Shown one piece after another: positions 14,032 through 17,089 of a DNA stretch of 17,089 bases. The stretch is from Bacteroidales bacterium (GTDB lineage: Bacteria; Bacteroidota; Bacteroidia; Bacteroidales; VadinHA17): positions 1 to 17,089 of the forward strand of contig JAAZAP010000031.1 of the NCBI GenBank assembly GCA_012514255.1, in the 5' to 3' direction. The notes under the pieces are model-generated. The model was given only the letters and a program-made list of their open reading frames with translations, ran no database searches and was not told the DNA's origin. How positions within the stretch are numbered: the stretch's first letter is position 1; each line of letters opens with the position of its first letter. A program made the translations under genes and the position numbers.

Positions 14032-15369
14032 ATGATCACAATCACAGCCGAAAGGGTTTCACACGACGGTGGAATTCGTGTCGCCCTCAGGTTCCCGACA
14101 GACAGGGAATTAACCGAAAAAGTAAAGATGTTGCCCGGAGCCAGGTGGAGTGAACGGCTTAACTGCTGGCATATACCGGATGCCCCTGATGTTATTTCCA
14201 TGCTATTCAAGAACTTTAGCCGTTACGCATACATTGATTACACGGCCTTCAGGAAAACGAATTCTGCAAACCGGCATCAGGGCGGCGGGAAGACAGAGAA
14301 GGTAATCAGAAAAGTGACGGGTCAGCCTTTTTCAATACCTCCGGAGTTCACCGAAGTTTCATCCGGACAGTCGCTGCAGGGATCAGGACATCATGACAGC
14401 AACAATGGTGTGAAGGGTTCAGAAGGCAGTGGCAGTGGAACTGAAACTGAACCCACCTCCCCTCCTTCCCCCGATACGAAGTCCGGTGTGCCTGAGAAGA
14501 GAAGCTCTCTCAAGGAGGTTGTACTCAGCCCGGTTGCACGTGTAGACATTGACAGATTTCGCAGCTGGCTGGAGGCGCGGAGGTTTCCTGAGACAACTGT
14601 TCGCACCTACACAACGATGATGGAGGCTTTTCTTAAGTTTGTTGCTCCACGTGTTGCAGTTGACTGCAATGCTGGTGACCTGGTCCGGATGGTTAATGAT
14701 TACATCCTGCCCAATGGTCTGAGTTATTCATATCAGAATCAGCTTATCAGTGCAGTAAAGAAGTTTTACAGGGAGATATGCAATGATGTTATTGACCCTG
14801 GAGAGTTCACCCGTCCGCGTGTTCGCCACAGGTTGCCGAATGTATTGAGCAAGGAAGAGGTAAGGAGGATCTTGTCAGCGCCCATGAATGAGAAGCACAG
14901 GGTGTTGTTGAGTGTTATTTACGGTTGCGGACTTCGGCGCAGCGAGGCGATAATGCTTGAGCTTGACGACATTGATCGCGACCGTTTACTCCTGAGTATC
15001 AGACAATCAAAGGGATTCAAGGACAGGATTGTGCCAATATCGCCGAAGCTGATTGAGATGATTGATTCATATCTCAAAAGGTACAAACCGACAACGTATA
15101 TCTTTGAGGGTCAGAGGCAGGGCGACCCGTACAGTGCCACCAGTGTAGAGAAGATTTTTGGTGTTGCCTGTCTCAGGGCTGGTATTCGGAAGAAGATCAC
15201 CCTTCACGGGCTGAGGCATTCATATGCAACGCATCTGCTTGAAACCGGGACAGATCTACGGTACATCCAGGAGTTACTCGGGCACAAGAGCAGCAAGACA
15301 ACGGAGATATACACTCATGTCACCGAGAAGAGCATCCAGAAGATACGCAGTCCGTTTGATGATCTTTAA
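14032..15369 (+). CDS. Tyrosine recombinase / integrase (XerC/D-like)
   Basis: This is a 445-residue site-specific DNA recombinase. The C-terminal catalytic domain has the full set of active-site residues: R302 in YGCGLRRSEA, K327 in QSKGFKDR, H392 and R395 in LHGLRH, H418 in LLGHKS, and nucleophile Y427 in IYTHV. It ends IRSPFDDL, a tail seen in integron-integrase relatives and many Bacteroidota recombinases. A SAM-like core-binding domain covers about 170-255. The N-terminus (1-73) is an extra domain with LRFPTDRELTEKVKMLPGAR followed by WSERLNCWHIPD, a pattern resembling the HARP-like domain on some Bacteroidota recombinases. A Ser/Gly/Pro-rich linker (about 75-160) joins the two. It lacks the extra helix insertion of true IntI. 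No excision genes or prophage genes are nearby, so its target is unknown. Confidence 0.9.
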   Translation: MITITAERVSHDGGIRVALRFPTDRELTEKVKMLPGARWSERLNCWHIPDAPDVISMLFKNFSRYAYIDYTAFRKTNSANRHQGGGKTEKVIRKVTGQPFSIPPEFTEVSSGQSLQGSGHHDSNNGVKGSEGSGSGTETEPTSPPSPDTKSGVPEKRSSLKEVVLSPVARVDIDRFRSWLEARRFPETTVRTYTTMMEAFLKFVAPRVAVDCNAGDLVRMVNDYILPNGLSYSYQNQLISAVKKFYREICNDVIDPGEFTRPRVRHRLPNVLSKEEVRRILSAPMNEKHRVLLSVIYGCGLRRSEAIMLELDDIDRDRLLLSIRQSKGFKDRIVPISPKLIEMIDSYLKRYKPTTYIFEGQRQGDPYSATSVEKIFGVACLRAGIRKKITLHGLRHSYATHLLETGTDLRYIQELLGHKSSKTTEIYTHVTEKSIQKIRSPFDDL

Positions 15370-15700
15370 ACTCTTTCAGGGGCAGAAGGCGAAACAGGGG
15401 TATAATCTCTAACGAATTGAATCACTGTTGGAACTGTCTGATGCCAACCAGGCAGACAAGGATTCCCAATAGAGTGAGCGTATTATGAACTACCATAATT
15501 CTCCTTTGATTCTTCCCGGTCTCCTGAGGCAGATTCCTCTCACGGACTGAAGCATTGATATACTAAGCATCTGCTCCAAACCGTGACATATCTCAGGCAC
15601 ATTCGGGAGTCACCCGGGCGCGAGGTATAGTAAGACGAAGGAGATCTATGCACATAACCCAGAAGAGCATTCACTAGTGTAATTTATCAAATCAAAAGCT
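15370..15700. other. Spacer holding the recombinase remnant
   Basis: The part from 15370 to 15526 shows no gene, RNA or repeat that I can support. The rest is the recombinase relic, followed by 24 bp of AT-rich DNA before the next gene, with no clear ribosome-binding sequence. Confidence 0.6.
15527..15676 (+). pseudogene. Decayed copy of the recombinase C-terminus
   Basis: From about 15527 the DNA aligns with the catalytic end of the upstream recombinase gene (about 15192-15343). CACGGACTGAAGCATTGATA (15541) matches CACGGGCTGAGGCATTCATA, GCATCTGCT is shared, and so on to CAGAAGAGCATTC. Reading in the parent frame gives HGLKH-stop-YTKHLLQT, then more stops (TAG TAA at the place of the SSK residues) and small insertions/deletions near the nucleophile tyrosine. 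It is non-functional. Nothing homologous to the N-terminal part was seen between 15370 and 15526, so only the 3' end was kept or copied. Confidence 0.8.
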
Positions 15701-16495
15701 ATGAGTCCCAGATTATTAGCAATACTATTATTAACTGCATTTATTCAGGAGAAATCATTTTCTCAGGAAGTTCCTGACAGTGTCACGGCGGTTCGTGTTT
15801 TATCCTTCAATATCTATCACGGTGCCACGATGAAAGGTGATTTTGATCTTGATCTCATTGCCGGAGTGATTAAGGCCGCTGATCCTGATCTGGTTGCATT
15901 GCAGGAGGTTGATTTTCTGACCAGGAGGGCGCGCGGTTATGATCTGGCCACAGAGCTTGGTCTTAGGACAGGGAAGGCTTCGTTATTCGGCAGGGCGATG
16001 CCTTATGATGGAGGCGAGTATGGTGAGGGGGTATTATCGAGGTACAGTTTTATTGCTTCGCGAAACATTCCTCTCCCCTATTCTGGCAGAAATGAGCCGA
16101 GGGCAGCCCTTGAGGTAACGACGGTTTTGCCATCGGGGGACACGATAATTTTTATCGGGACTCATTTTGATCATACCGGTGATGAGACGGACCGGGTTCA
16201 ACAGGCGGGGAGGATCAACGAGTTGCTTAAGGACGCAAGTTATCCGGTTATTCTCGCAGGTGATCTGAATGCCGAGCCTGGCAGTATTCCAATAATAATT
16301 CTTGAGGAATGTTGGGGAAGTGCCTATGATAAGGCAGTGCCGGCGCCCACTTATCCGTCGGGTGCACCGTCGAAGAAGATTGATTTCGTCATGTATTATC
16401 CGAAGGACCGGTGGCGGGTTATCACCTCGGAGGTCATCCAGGATTCAGTAGCATCGGATCACTGTCCGCATTTAGTTGTGCTGGAGTTATTATAA
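15701..16495 (+). CDS. Exported endonuclease/exonuclease/phosphatase (EEP) family protein
   Basis: This 264-residue metal-dependent hydrolase is probably exported, because it starts with a signal-peptide-like segment (residues 1-21: LLAILLLTAF then FSQ). The EEP superfamily motifs appear in order: SFNIYHG (35-41), LQEVD (68-72), the loop GEGVLSR (108-114), GTHFDHTGDETDR (153-165), AGDLNAEP (196-203), KKIDFVM (225-231) and SDHCPHLVV (251-259). These supply the metal-binding Asn, Glu and Asp and the catalytic His of the fold. Substrates of this superfamily include DNA, RNA, phosphoinositides, sphingomyelin and other phosphodiesters, so the substrate cannot be assigned. Start is ATG 15701, placed just after the recombinase relic. 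A hairpin follows the stop. Confidence 0.9.
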   Translation: MSPRLLAILLLTAFIQEKSFSQEVPDSVTAVRVLSFNIYHGATMKGDFDLDLIAGVIKAADPDLVALQEVDFLTRRARGYDLATELGLRTGKASLFGRAMPYDGGEYGEGVLSRYSFIASRNIPLPYSGRNEPRAALEVTTVLPSGDTIIFIGTHFDHTGDETDRVQQAGRINELLKDASYPVILAGDLNAEPGSIPIIILEECWGSAYDKAVPAPTYPSGAPSKKIDFVMYYPKDRWRVITSEVIQDSVASDHCPHLVVLELL

Positions 16496-16506
16496 ACGAA
16501 ACGAGT

Positions 16507-16526
16507 TTTCCGGTTGTTACCGGAGG
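16507..16526 (+). terminator. Hairpin after the EEP gene, possible terminator
   Basis: TCCGGT-TGTT-ACCGGA forms a 6-bp stem with a tetraloop, extendable by two wobble pairs, 11 bp after the stop codon. The following bases, GGTATTTTAC, contain only a short T run, so it is a weak intrinsic terminator at best. Confidence 0.45.
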
Positions 16527-16693
16527 TATTTTACTATGGAAGATATTGTAGTGCGGACAAATCAAGCAATTAGCATAGTTGCACCAGTTTTGTGATTTTA
16601 TGTGAGCGAACACCTTTCAGTTTCTGCATATAACAAACACCCACCACTTCACACTAACACCCATTTCGGCAAAATATGCATACCTTTCATCCA

Positions 16694-17022
16694 CATATAA
16701 ACAAGTTAGGTACAATAGCGGCCAAATGATATTTAAAGGGTTGAGTGCTCTAATGACTAAACTGGGGGGCCAACATTCCCTCTCGCTTCGAAGAGACTCG
16801 CCAACCCGCCGTAACCTAACTTGTTAGGTACTAAGAGAACATTAAGAACCATTCTAGCACGAATCGCGAATCACCCCAACTCAACTGCACTCCTCCGCTT
16901 CATGGGATGTGTAGCGGCTAGGTGAGTAGACAAGGAAACCTGTTCAACTGTACTCTAGTGAGATCTCTTCTGTTTCAACTCAAATTAAAAAGCCGCTACA
17001 GTACCTAACAAGTCGGTATATG
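16694..17022. repeat. Large imperfect inverted repeat with a third internal core copy
   Basis: The left arm (16694-16723, CATATA..ACAAGTTAGGTAC..TAGCGGCC) matches the reverse complement of the right arm (16991-17022). Of the 23 bp at 16701-16723 and 16991-17013, 18 pair, including GTTAGGTAC and TAGCGGC without a break. A third core copy, ACTTGTTAGGTACT at 16819-16832, matches the complement of the right arm perfectly over 14 bp and abuts an opposite-facing CCTAAC. An additional inverted pair, GTAGCGGCT (16911-16919) and AGCCGCTAC (16991-16999), lies inside. It could be a mobile-element remnant, an integron-type site relic or a structured intergenic repeat. Confidence 0.7.
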
Positions 17023-17089
17023 GCATTGCCTTCTGTGCCGCGAGAAATTTCTGGCTAAAGAGGACCGTTAAGTGGTCGGCGGTGCGGCC

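Larger units (their letters stand above)
16496..17089. other. Non-coding right end of the window
   Basis: No open frame of credible length or content is present on either strand. Beyond the hairpin, the only clear structure is the large inverted repeat at 16694-17022 with its extra internal copy, plus the short palindrome TGCATA/TATGCA around 16626-16681. Confidence 0.6.

Noticed and set aside
14032..15369. True integron integrase (IntI)
   Set aside because: The RSPFDDL tail is similar, but the IntI-specific additional segment between the catalytic Lys region and the HxLRH motif is missing, and the protein has a foreign N-terminal domain.
16815..16831. Complete attC site formed by CCTAAC-TT-GTTAGG
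   Set aside because: The two core boxes are only 2 bp apart, with no room for the inner boxes and loop that an attC site needs.

Overview
The window looks like a piece of a Bacteroidota genome, probably Bacteroidales or a close relative, of moderate GC. The main evidence is gene content: a DUF2795 small acidic protein of the Bacteroidota type, an Rnf cluster in the order rseC-rnfB-C-D-G-E-A, a Bacteroidota-type class I methyltransferase, and a tyrosine recombinase ending in the RSPFDDL tail. Two minus-strand genes also have matches to the Bacteroidota -7 promoter element TAnnTTTG. No rRNA, tRNA or CRISPR array was found.

Layout. (1) 1-301: the end of a Pro/Leu/Glu-rich repeat ORF running in from the left edge. 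(2) 489-3457, minus strand: methyltransferase, MacB/LolD-type ABC ATPase, PduO-type cobalamin adenosyltransferase and a DUF2795 protein, with a hairpin after the last gene. (3) 3530-5635, plus strand: recG. (4) 5776-11456, plus strand: rseC and a complete six-subunit Rnf complex (membrane ferredoxin:NAD+ oxidoreductase coupled to ion translocation). (5) 11457-12683: gene-poor DNA with a 62-bp tandem array that appears to derive from the 3' end of rnfA. (6) 12684-13662: a GPP34 (GOLPH3-like) protein and a small protein made of ten octapeptide repeats. (7) 13707-15676: a 50-bp tandem repeat, a tyrosine recombinase and a decayed copy of that recombinase's C-terminus. (8) 15701-16495: an exported endonuclease/exonuclease/phosphatase-family protein. 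(9) 16496-17089: non-coding DNA with a large inverted repeat.

The most notable feature is how often tandem duplication has shaped this DNA, inside genes and at their edges. There are repeat units of 72 bp (left-edge ORF), 108 bp (36 residues inserted in a methyltransferase), 75 bp (rnfG-rnfE junction, creating a 38-codon ORF coupled at both ends), 62 bp (rnfA tail), 24 bp (octapeptide protein) and 50 bp (upstream of the recombinase). The two best candidates for something undescribed are the octapeptide-repeat protein, whose repeats differ at synonymous sites but keep their residues, and the small ORF built from duplicated ribosome-binding/start modules between rnfG and rnfE.

The Rnf genes are mostly tightly packed: a 3-bp gap rseC-rnfB, 12 bp rnfC-rnfD, an 8-bp overlap rnfD-rnfG, ATGA overlaps around the small ORF, and 11 bp rnfE-rnfA. 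Only rnfB-rnfC has a long gap (187 bp). All functional assignments are by reading motifs; no database search was possible.
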